64,000 nt of DNA, from contig CP092879.1 in NCBI GenBank assembly GCA_030710605.1, positions 45,079,151-45,143,150 of the forward strand, written 5' to 3'. The notes beneath the pieces were generated by a model. It saw only the letters and a list, made by a program, of their open reading frames with translations, did not search any database and was not told where the DNA came from. Made by a program: the position numbers and the translations under genes. Source of the DNA: Cordylochernes scorpioides. Lineage: Eukaryota; Arthropoda; Arachnida; Pseudoscorpiones; Chernetidae. Below, one piece after another: positions 54,115 through 64,000 of the stretch. Numbering within the stretch: position 1 is the first letter of the stretch; every line of letters begins with the position of its first letter.

Positions 54115-57100
54115 ATAGTTTCCTATTTTGCTATGATTAAAGGCCACCGGTATAGAAATCCTTCCAGACACGTTGTCTGGGAGGTAGTGTTTCCAGGTAC
54201 AATGTCCAAGCACTTGGATACCGTTACTTGGCTTATGAGTTGAACAGAATAGCAGCGAAGGGCATGCTTCGCATGCCGGCTTGTGGACCGAAAGGTCTGG
54301 GTGGCCATCTGCTTCTAGGGTACACCAACTGTGCTTAGGTGGGATCCTCCAGTTCTTGTTTATTTTGGCTACTGTTTCTATTTCTTTAAAAGTAAGTTTA
54401 TTTTTCTGTGGCAAGGGTTCTTTTGTGCCTTTTTTCGCTAGCGCATCAGCAGCTTCATTACCTTCAATGCTAACATGTAAGGGTATCCATTGAAGGTGAA
54501 TTTTTGAGGTATTGAGAGTTTTTGGAGATAACCAATTATGTTCCTGCTTACTTTGTCTCTAAGTTCCCCTGTGTGACTCAAGTGTTGTATGGCACTTCTA
54601 CTATCAGTAAGAATCCATATATCGTGATGTTTAATGTTTCTGATGGATTTTAAGACTTCATAGATGGCTATAAGTTCTGATCTGAAGACTGGGCAAGATT
54701 CTGGGTTTCTTCTGTTTATTTTCTCATTGCCATTTGTGGTTTTAATGAGAGAGCCACTGCTAGTGTGTCCCAACTCGTCTCTGCTACCATCGGTATAGAT
54801 AGTTATTGCATTTTTAGGAATTTTATTAATTATTTCTAATGATAATTGTTTTAAGTATTCTGGATTTTGGTATTGTCTGTTGATGGGTTCATTTAAAGTG
54901 GCATTAAAAATAACATTTTGTTAGTGGTTCGCATGGAGATATTTTTTAAGCTAAATAATATTTTTCCACTTTATATTTTGAAAATCCATTTCTTTTGGCC
55001 AGGTGGAGAGGGCCTTCTTTTTTGAGTCTTATATTGGGTTCCCAATTAAGTATGTAATTGAAAGTTCTGTGTTTGTTTTCATAACTCTTGATTTTGTTTA
55101 TTTATTTTGGCAGATTGTAGCTTATTCTATCCTTTAAGGGCATAATGTCTGCCTCGTAAAGTACAATATTATTAGGGCAGGTTTTTCGAAGACCTGCAAT
55201 AATTCTAGCTGCATTTAGTTGTATCCTTTCCAGTGTTTTTAGATTTGTTTCCAATGCTGTACCATAGATTTGATATCCATATTCCAAGATAGGTCTCATT
55301 AGAGATGTGTAATTTAATTTTAGTATTGTTGCTTCAGCTCCCCACTCTTCCTGAAATATATTTCAAGATTTTTAGTCGGTCTCTTCCTTTTCTAACAACT
55401 CCTTCGATATGCTTACTGGAGTTAATTTCTGGATCCAGGGTGTAGCCGAGATATTTAGGATGTTTATTATATTGCAATTGTTGTTCTTTCAGAATAATAT
55501 TTGTTCTTATTTTGTATAGTTTCTTATCGGTAGTAAAAAGACAGATTTCAGATTTTTGGGGGTTAAATTCTAATTTATGTTTATTAGCAAATTTTTCTAG
55601 GTGGAGAAGAGTCTTGTTCAAATATCTTTCAGCTTTTTTCCAGTTAGTGTTGCTGCTTCATAGAATAATGTCATCAGCGAAAAGTCCAATATTGGTTTTA
55701 TGTGAAAAATTTATTCTATGCCTAAATAAATAGGGTGAAGAGAGTTGGGCTAAGGATTGATCCTTGTGGTAATCCTTGGTACAATTTGAAGGTTTTAGAT
55801 AGAGTGCCATTATATTTGACCCTGATGTATCTATTTTTAAGGAAATCATTTTTCCAAGTGATAGCTTTTCCATCAATTTTGAAATGTTTGTATAATTTTG
55901 TAATTAACTTGTTTTTCCATACCTTATCAAAATCTTGTGTAAGGTCTAAAAAGCAGCTATGGTGTGGTTAGTAGGTTTTTTGTTTTGTGCATCTTTTACC
56001 TTTTGTGTGAAAAATAAGAGTTTGTCTATTGTCCCATGTCCTTTCCTAAATCCATATTGTTCTTCTGGTAGGAGATTTCTTGTGTCGGGGTGGTAGGTGA
56101 GTCGTCTGAGTATAATTTTTTCCGTTAATTTGCAGCAAATATTTGTTAGGGAGATAGGTCGGTATTTTTTTGGGTCATCAGCAGATTTGTCAAGTTTTTT
56201 AATGGGAATTATTGTTGCATTTTTACAGTCTTGAGGCAATTTTCCAGTTTTCCAGGAGTTATTGAAAATATTAAGAAGTCTTTCTTTGCCAATTTTGCCC
56301 AAGTTTGATTTCATTCGGCCATGGATTCCATCTGGCCCAGGAGTCTTGTTTAGGTCAGTGTTTTCTAATGCATAAGCTAGCTCTTTCATATTGATTTTTT
56401 TCATGGAAAATATTATGAGTGCTGGTGTCATTTTTACAGTCATGAATAATCTTTCAGGCCTTTTTTCAACCTTGATTTTACTACTTATTTGATATGAATT
56501 ACCTAAAAGATTGGCAGCAATTTTGTGATTAGTTGCTGGTGTACCATCTGTATTCTTAATCATATTTGTGTTTTCAGTTTGTGGCTGGACTCTGTTAATT
56601 TGTTTTGCCAAATGCCAAAATTTTGTATTTGGGTTTCTTGGGTTCAGGTTTTCACAAGTTTGTTTCCATTTTTCCCTTTTAACATTTACGTATAATCTTT
56701 TTATTTTTGCATTCACAATGTTCAGTTCAGTTCTACAATTTGTTTGGTTTTGGGTGCTCTTTTTTGTAGTTCATTTATTTTAGTTATAAGTGTTTGAATA
56801 TTTTTTGCCTGGTGTGTATAATTTGGAATCCATTTCTTAATATTACCTCTTGGTATTGAAACTGTGGATGCTTTAATAATGGTGTTTTCGAAAGATATCC
56901 AATTAGCCTTTTTGAAGTTCCAGAATTATTCTTAATTGAGCTGGTTTTGGTCTTGGTGCTAATTTCTATCAAATTAGGCAAATGATCACTTCCAATACTT
57001 TTTAATATTTGCTATTTGCATTTGTGGAAAATGTCAGGATAGTAAAAACTTATATCAAGGGCTTGTGCAGTATTATAGCTGTATGAATGATGGGTAGGAT

Positions 57101-57440
57101 TCCCATCATTTAAGCACATGATGGCATTGTCGTCAAATATGTTTGAAAGTATTTTCCCTCTTGGGTTTGGCGTGGAACATCCCCATAGTTGATGTTTGGC
57201 ATTAAGGTCACCTACAATAAGAGTTGTCTGTAAGAAATTGAGCCATTGTTCCATCGTCAATAAGTGTATTGTTTGGAGGGTGATACATATTGTATATGTT
57301 GATGGCTTTGTTTTGATTGAGGTAGACTTTGATATCTTGGGCTTCGAGGTCTAATGTGTTTGAAATATTAACGGCTATGTCCTCATAGTACAAATTCTTG
57401 ATTAAAAATGCTAGGCCACCCCCCTTTAACAGCATATACA
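54115..57440 (-). pseudogene. LINE2 relic in copy B
   Basis: Minus-strand frames run from an endonuclease (57208-57435, 57012-57260: VGDLNAKHQLWG) through RT (55946-56716: NKTPGPDGIHG, KYRPISLTNI) to RNase H (54438-54773: ILTDSRSAIQHL). It is truncated at the endonuclease N-terminus where LINE1 abuts, exactly as in copy A. Confidence 0.85.
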
Positions 57441-58170
57441 GATGGATCTTCAGACCTTACCCTGAGTTAACATAATACTGCAAGATAGAACACAGATCAA
57501 AATCAAAGAAGGAGCAGGACAGATTTCGTCAAACTTCACTTGTGAACTGACAGCTATCTGGAAAGTCCTTGATTTATGCCTTAACCAACCATCCCTGCAT
57601 CAAGCAGAAGGAAATTTAATATACAGCGACTCCATATCCGCTCTAGAAGCAATTCAGAAGGGCAATACTAAATTCACACAGAAAATACACTCGTTACTTA
57701 CCCAACTGGAACCATTGGAGAATAACTGCATTCTACAATGGATCCCTGCCCATGCTGGGATCGGGGGTAATGAAATGGCATTTGAATTGGCAAAGGAAGC
57801 CAGAAAGTTGAGCCAAAGGAAAGAACAAATGTCATTATTTGACGCTGATTCTTTGTCAAAATACAAGATAATTAAACAATAAATAAGAAAAGATCAAAAT
57901 GCGAAATAAACTCTGAGAGAAAAATGACAAAAGCCATAACAAGACTTAGAACAAAACACTATAAAGGAATGACAATACATCCAGATGGCACAATAACCTA
58001 TAGGGCATGCAACAATTGTACTGGTGTGGAACTTACACCTACCCACATATTCTCATAGCCAGCAATGGCCGCAGCCTTGCAGAAATTTGACATAGACCCA
58101 GAGCAGCAGCTTTACACACCCAAGATAGTGGACATTGCTGCTGCTGTGATGGAGATGCATGGATTCATCT
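57441..58170 (+). pseudogene. LINE1 relic in copy B
   Basis: Plus-strand counterpart of 5040-5725. RNase H sequence (ELTAIWKVLDLC, IYSDSISALEAI, WIPAHAGIGG near 57740-57770) is followed by the C-terminal HPDGTITYRACNN-like tail. Confidence 0.8.
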
Positions 58171-58346
58171 GAGGCTCTTTATTGGACACGACAACAACAA
58201 CGGCATTCCAGAGTAAAATAAATTATCAGAGATAGATACATATTTTTTAAATGAATTAAAATATAATCGATACTGAGAGAGAGTTGATTAAAAATATTAG
58301 GAATTTATTATCTTCGGAAACACAAACCGTATCTAAAATATCATTT

Positions 58347-58747
58347 TTTTTTTTGTACATGTTTTAATTTGCATTTACCTATTTTACATATCTCTGATTG
58401 CATTTAAAAATTGTTAACCAATTCTTCATACTTTTGGCGAAGTGGTGTTTTATTAATTTGTTATTTGATGTTATTAGGGTTCTTTCCTGGTATTCAAAAA
58501 GGAAAAATACGTGTCGATCAGTTATATTTTTCAATTTATCAAACAATTTGGCCGCTGAATCTCTGATTCTGGTAGTGCGCCATCTGGCGAATAAAATTGT
58601 AACTAAAATCAATTTCGAATTTTTCATTATTTGCCATAAAAAATCCCATTGCATCCTGAACACAATGGTGTTTACCGCATTGCTCTAGCGCAAATATTCG
58701 CGGAGTTATTAATTTTTAAAATAGTGCGGGACTTTTGGATCACCCTG
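58347..58747. repeat. Terminal inverted repeat of composite B (LINE1 side)
   Basis: Reverse complement of 47431-47830, ending GGACTTTTGGATCACCCTG. It carries a 94-codon open frame (58379-58663). Confidence 0.88.
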
Positions 58748-58797
58748 TATATGCGCACTCGGGTAAAACCCGGGCGTTGCCCGGGCCATTCGTCTAG

Positions 58798-60337
58798 TCT
58801 TGAATAATGGTATTGTCGTGACATCTAGGAAATAAAAATGTAACTATTTTCAAATATAAATATCATAAACTCGAAATATAGGCATATGAAACCCGAGATT
58901 AATACTATTATAATATATAATTAAATAGTCAAATAGATTTTTAAAAAATATTTTCTCTATTCTAACGAAAAATTTGTAAAAGTTTGTTTTACTTGAAGAA
59001 AAAAGCATGCTCTTAAAATAGTTTTATTTCTTAAATATAGATGTCGCAATTTTGCCTTTTATTGTCGCGTTATTGTCATCAAATATTATCTCTACAGACC
59101 TTACTACAATGATAAAAGTTATTGAATAAGAGGGCTTAGTTCATCAGTGATGAACCCTCTCAGTGGTTTCGTCAAATTAATCTCCAGACCGATCTACTAT
59201 TGTATCAGATTGGTTTTCTTATAAACCCTGTATTTACTATGGAAGACAACTTAGTGGTGTTCAGGAAACCTCTCAGTTTAAATTTGGTTTTACATTAAAT
59301 ACATTTCTGTGTCATTCTGAAGTTTGTCTTTCCTACGTTACAATTGGTAGAGATGCTAGGTTGATCAGAGAAGACAAACTGAAGATCGCCGAGAAGACCT
59401 TAAGGTAATGGGTGCTGTGATCTACATTTTCAGAGACTGGCGCCAGGATCCCACCGCCGTGTCAAAGCAAAGAATACTCTCCAAGATGACAATGTCCCTA
59501 TTAACGATACGACGACAAAGCCTCTCTTCACGCCGCAAGAAAAAGGATGCAAAGCTACTAGGGACAGACGTCCAAGACTCCAAGGAAATACATTATAAAT
59601 ATATATTAGAGAAAAAAAGTGCCCATTGTGCTATTCGATACCAAATCAGAGCGTTCGAAAACCAAAGGTTTATACAATCCTTCCACTGGTTAATAAGCCT
59701 GTTGACTACGAATGTGGTTTTTGCTTTCCTATTTATATATAAATGGTCAACTTTTAATATGAAAATTGTTCTATAACAATACACTGGATGTTATAAAAAT
59801 AGTACAAATGTGATATTGTCCTGGATAAGATGCATAAATTATGAAAAGGCATCTCCTTATCGTGCAACTGAAATTTGCTGATGGCTTGCGCCATCTATCG
59901 GAATAAATATCAACTATCTTCGTTGATTTTTAATTATTCCAGAATTGGCCAAATACCCATTCTTAATTAATCAAGAGAATAGTTGATATTTATTCCGATA
60001 GATGGCGCAAGCCATCAGCAACTTTCAGTTGTACAATAAGGAGATGTCTTTTTCATTAAATACACTGGTTGTTATAAAAAATTGAACTATTATTTTTAAA
60101 AAAACGTTCTATAACAAATTTACTTTAAAATTCGATTCTAAAACGGTTACTTCCATTTGCAAGAGAAGTACACCAGATAAATGTTACTGACTAAATATAT
60201 ACATAGAACATCAAGTAAAAATATTATTTTTAAAATAATTGTCTGTTTTTCTATATTTATTAGGTGACTTTTAAAGAAAAGGCACCAACAAGACAAATAA
60301 ATTCCTTTAATTTATTTTAATGCTAACAGAATACTTA
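58798..60337. repeat. Copy 2 of dispersed blocks and foldback repeat
   Basis: Matches 35322-36861: flank block (58798-59273), unidentified decayed block (59274-59645), foldback (59845-60055) and AT-rich interval. No gene is seen. Confidence 0.75.
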
Positions 60338-60562
60338 TGACAACTGCCTGTCTTTGGATTCCGGGCTAATTGGCCTATCAAATAAGGTCTTCTAGCCCCA
60401 ACATGGCTGCAGAACGCGAACTGGTGGCAAGGGATCCTAAGATCTGGCAGTGGAGGTGTCATCGCAGGGGTGGAGGAAACTGGGGAGGTCAGGGAAACAG
60501 CGCCTTGATGCAGTGAGAAGCAGAGATGTAGTCCAGTTGAGGAGGCAGGAGATCCTGGAAGC

Positions 60563-61986
60563 CTAGAACTTGAGGGCTCTAGACTTCAAGATGGGGCAGC
60601 TTGAGGCTCTCGCCTTGTGCTTGTCAGGAAGGCCCTTGGCACAGCAGTTGGCACATTTGGAAGTACGCTGGTCGGCAATGGATGGGCAGGCGCGACCTTC
60701 ATGGCCCTCTTCACCGCAGTGGAAATACTTTGGAGCTCTGGAACATTGCACAGTGTTGTGGCCGAAGCCACAACAGCGGAAGCAGACGCGGAAGGACTCC
60801 TCGAAATTGAGGATTACTCCATCAACCACGATCCTCCCGCGCGCGCCCTGGACTCTGAAGGTCTTGAGGTCCACCTCGATGAAGGCGGTGCAGATCCCGT
60901 TTCTGGGTGCAGAACGGGGCGCCACGCGCACCACCTTGTCCCCATTAAGTTGTTTGACTGCAGGGGTTTCCTGGAATGTCTCCTCAATGGTGGAGTTGGA
61001 TGTCTCCTCATTCACTTTGAAGAGGCAGATGCGTGGCAGGATCTCCTTCTGTTGGCGGATCTTCATACCATTCAGCTTGTTGGCCAGGGAGGTTGTAACA
61101 GCTGGGATGCTGTCGGGGTTGCTGGAGTGGAGGATAAGCTTCCCCTTGGTGCGTAGGGAAGCCCAGACGCCTTGGGGGAGAGTGAGGGCAACGCGGACAG
61201 CCTTTAGCATCTCCCTGGGGTCGGCCTGAGGGTTATAAGAAATAACCACTGTGTGGGCTGCCGATTTCTCTCCGTGGAAGGTCACTCTGGCGGCCGCAGG
61301 CTTGGAAGCGCGGGAAGGAACAGGTTGGCAAGACCTTGCAGGTTTGAACTCTTTGCAGGCGGGTTGGGAGCCTCAGGCTGCTTCCTTTTTGTAGGAGCAG
61401 GAGCAGGCAACGTGGGGGCAGGCTTCTTGGCAAGGAGAGCAGCAGGAGCAGGGGTGGCGGGCTTGATTGGGTCAGACTAAGAGCAGGTGTCCTTGCAGGA
61501 AGGAGCTGGGCAGGTTTGGGTAGGGGTAGCGCTTACAGGAGGGCGGGCGGAGGAGGCTTCGAGGGCAGTGAGTTTCTCCAGGAGTGGATCGCGGTCGGCA
61601 GTCATGGCCTTCAGTTCCTCTGAAAGCCCAAGGATGCAAGCGCGGCGATTCTGGAGAAACCTATCAATGGTGGAGTGCAGGTCAGGATGGGAGAAGCTGT
61701 TGTATTTGGACCCTGTGATCCTGTCAGTTTCTTCGACAGTTTCAGGGGTAATATGGAGGCCTTCAGGATCTTGGTAGAGGGCGGTATTGTAGTTGGCGAA
61801 TAACCCATAGTAGTTTGGTGATGGAAAGGCGGGGGAGACATACACAGGTGTATCGGAGCGATATCCCTTTGCAGCCAAGTCAAAGGACGGCTTGGCATTC
61901 CACATAGTTACTTCCTGTTCACATTCTTCGGCGGGCATAACTTCAGTGTTAGCAGAGTTGGTCTTTTTCGGTTTTCCTCTTCCCAT
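60563..61986 (-). pseudogene. LINE ORF1 (gag-like), module A, copy 2
   Basis: Paralogue of 37089-38512. The N-terminal frame now stops at about 61477 (CAG to TAG). The C-terminal frame 60563-61285 keeps the zinc knuckles, with GHEGRAC where copy 1 has GNEGRAC. Confidence 0.8.
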
Positions 61987-62376
61987 ATTAATGGAGGAGG
62001 GTGCGTACAGCCGCTCTAGAGAGCAGTTAGCAGTAGAGCCAGGGGTCTTCAGGGAAGCACTCAGAGAAGAGATCTTCTCTGTATGATATCTGGGGGTGAA
62101 CTGTGAACCAACGAACGAAAACGGACGATACTTATAACGAGTTCTTGAATTCCGGGCTAATTGGCCTATCAAATAAGGTCTTCTAGCCCCAACATGGCTG
62201 CAGAACGCGAACTGGTGGCAAGGGATCCTAAGATCTGGAAGTAGAGGTGTCATCGCAGGGGTGGAGGAAGCTGGAGAGGTCAGGGAAACAGCGCCTTGAT
62301 GCAGTGAGAAGCAGGAATGTAGTCCAGTTGAGGAGGCAGGAGGTCCTGGAAGCCTAGAACTTGAGGGCTCTAGACT

Positions 62377-63596
62377 TCAAGATGGGGCAGCTTGAGGCTC
62401 TCGCCTCGTGCTTGTCTGGAAGGCCCTTTGGGCAGCAGAGGCACATTTGGAGGTGCGCTGGTCAGCGATGGATGGGCAGGCGCGGCCTTCATGGCCGTCT
62501 TCACCGCAGTGGAAGCACTTAGGAGCTCTGGTGCATTGGGCAGAGTTGTGGCCGAAGCCACAACAGCGGAAGCAGACGCGGGCGCGGATAGACTCCTCGA
62601 AGTTGAGGATTACTCCATCCACCACGATTCTTCCGCGAACGCCCAGGGCTCTAAAGGTCTTGATGTCCACCTCGATGAAGGCGGTGCAGGTCCCGTTTTT
62701 GGGTGCAGAACGGTGCGCCACGCGCACCACTTTGTCCCCAGGAAGTTTTCTAACAGCAGCGGTTTCCTGGAAGGTCTCCTCAATTGTGGAGTTGGATGTT
62801 TCCTCGTCCAGTTTGAAGAGGCAGATTCGTGGCAGGATCTCCTTCTGCTGGCGGACCTTCATTCCATTTAACTTGCTGGCCAGGGAGGTTGTCACCTCAG
62901 GGATGGTGTCGGAATTGCTGGAGTGGACGACCAGCTTCCCCTTGGTGCGCAGGGAGGCCCAAACGCCTTGGGGGAGAGGGTAGGCAGCGCGGATAGCTTT
63001 AAGCATCTCCCTTGGGTCAGCCTGTGGGTCATCAGAGATGACCACTGTGTGGGCCGCCGATTTTTCTCCACGGAGGACCACTTGGGCGGCCGCAGGCTTG
63101 GAGACGCGGGAAGGCGCAGGTTTGGCAGGACCTTGCAGGTTTGTCATTTTTGCGGATGGATTGGGAGCCTCAGGCTGCTTCCTCTTTGTAGGAGCAGGAG
63201 CAGGTAGCGTGGGGGCAGGCATTTTAGTTGGGAGAGCAGCAGGAACAGGGGTGGCGGGCTTGACTGGGTCAGTCTGGCAGCAGGAGTCCTTGCAGGAAGG
63301 AGCTGGGCTGGTTTGGCTGCAGTTGGAGGCTTGTTTTTCTCCATGAAGTCATCCAGCTCCGCGAAGGCATTGAGCGTGCCAGAAAGGTTCTCCACCTCAG
63401 CGCAAAGAGTCCTGATCAGATCAGTCCTCCCCGCGATTACTTGATCATGTCTTCGTGCAGACTTGAGGGCGGGATGGCCAACGGCGCGCAGGATTTGGAG
63501 GTTGCGGGAGATAACCATTTCGTCCTCCTTATCCAGGGCGGCGATGTCCACGATGGGCTTCTGGGTATCCTTCTTCTTCTTCTTAGCAGGATTCAT
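62377..63596 (-). pseudogene. LINE ORF1 (gag-like), module B, copy 2
   Basis: Paralogue of 38903-40122, with the same frameshift joining the 63596-63144 and 63222-62377 frames. The break is therefore older than the duplication. Confidence 0.8.
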
Positions 63597-63689
63597 GGTA
63601 AGAGCAGAAGAGCAAAGATATGACCAGGTAGAGAGCTAGCTGGCAACTCGAGAAAAAAAAAACAAACGTGAACAAACTGTGATACTTAT

Positions 63690-64000
63690 AACAATTATTA
63701 TTATTATTATTATTCTGTACATAACCCGGACTCCTGGAGCGTACGAAAGTCGCCAACTGTCCGGGTTTGTCTTCTGACTTATTGTCTATTTGTTGCAGTT
63801 GAAATCCAACTGATTAGATGTCGCCAGGCTGTTTTATTTTTGGGGAGGTTCTTCAATGCTTCTTGGTTGAATGTGCTGGTGTTAAGTAGAGTTGCAGTAT
63901 GGAATCTCTGAAGATGGTAGGATGGGCAACTGAATAGGAGGTGGTCGACTGTTTGGTTTTCTTGGTGACAGTGTTGGCATACGGGGTCATTGTTTTTGGA
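63690..64000 (-). mobile_element. RT/RNase H LINE, copy 2, 3' end only
   Basis: Begins with the same TAA/ATT tail as 40208 and enters the C-terminal Cys/His tail of ORF2. Cut by the window edge. Confidence 0.8.

Larger units (their letters stand above)
47431..58747 (-). mobile_element. Mariner-type composite element, copy B (11.32 kb)
   Basis: Reverse complement of composite A end to end: same inverted repeats, transposase relic, four LINE relics and LINE4 insert. TA lies on both sides (47429-47430 and 58748-58749). The uninterrupted Helitron site TTTTAAAATATATGCGC is at 35265-35281. Composition and order equal those of copy A, with only small divergence, so the whole composite moved as one unit. 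Confidence 0.92.
46735..58797 (+). mobile_element. Helitron copy 2, split by mariner composite B
   Basis: 46735-47430 and 58748-58797 together match 34481-35321. The 3' hairpin and CTAG are at 58771-58797. A 97-bp deletion fuses the tRNA-Gly anticodon region to downstream sequence at about 46848. Confidence 0.85.
44053..64000. repeat. Tandem segmental duplication, copy 2 (open-ended)
   Basis: Matches 31921 to about 40524 with two later insertions (46071-46185 and 47431-58747) and one deletion of 97 bp in the Helitron near 46848. It continues past the window end. Confidence 0.85.

Overview
This window is eukaryotic, AT-rich and built almost entirely from nested and duplicated transposable elements. 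The repeat mix points to an arthropod, most likely an insect: Penelope-like elements with GIY-YIG nuclease, Tc1/mariner elements with TA target duplications, non-LTR retrotransposons with endonuclease, reverse transcriptase (RT) and RNase H, BEL/Pao LTR elements, and Helitrons. The species cannot be named from the sequence. No bacterial features (operons, ribosome binding sites, CRISPR) apply.

Only one ordinary host gene is seen: an intronless minus-strand ORF at 18716-19849 for an ankyrin/SOCS-box protein resembling ASB17. It lies beside a 485-bp assembly gap (19990-20474).

Left part, 1-17470: a nested stack. A Penelope-like element (PLE1) is present as two head-to-head copies. The plus copy is split at 3918/15868 by a second Penelope foldback (PLE2) with a 12-bp target duplication. 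PLE2 is split in turn at 4384/15746 by an 11.36-kb mariner-type composite (copy A). The composite has about 400-bp terminal inverted repeats, a broken transposase and four LINE fragments (LINE1 to LINE4) in mixed orientation.

Middle, 20870-31920: a degenerate LINE gag relic; a 74-bp minisatellite split by an internally deleted BEL/Pao element (22476-25404); a truncated third copy of the mariner composite (copy C, 27337-30750) carrying a 1-kb Jockey-like insertion; and a second deleted BEL/Pao element (30780-31886).

Right part, 31921-64000: a tandem duplication with a unit of about 12.1 kb. Copy 1 is 31921-44052; copy 2 starts at 44053 and runs off the window. Each unit holds Helitrons carrying tRNA-Gly-derived sequence, a foldback repeat, two gag-only LINE modules and an RT/RNase H LINE. 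Copy 2 was later hit by another mariner composite (copy B, 47431-58747, reverse complement of A), inserted inside a Helitron, and by a 115-bp Penelope-like mini-insertion. Empty versions of several insertion sites survive in the window, so element ends and target sites can be read to the base. The main result is that the 11.3-kb mariner/LINE composite has moved as one unit although its own transposase is broken.
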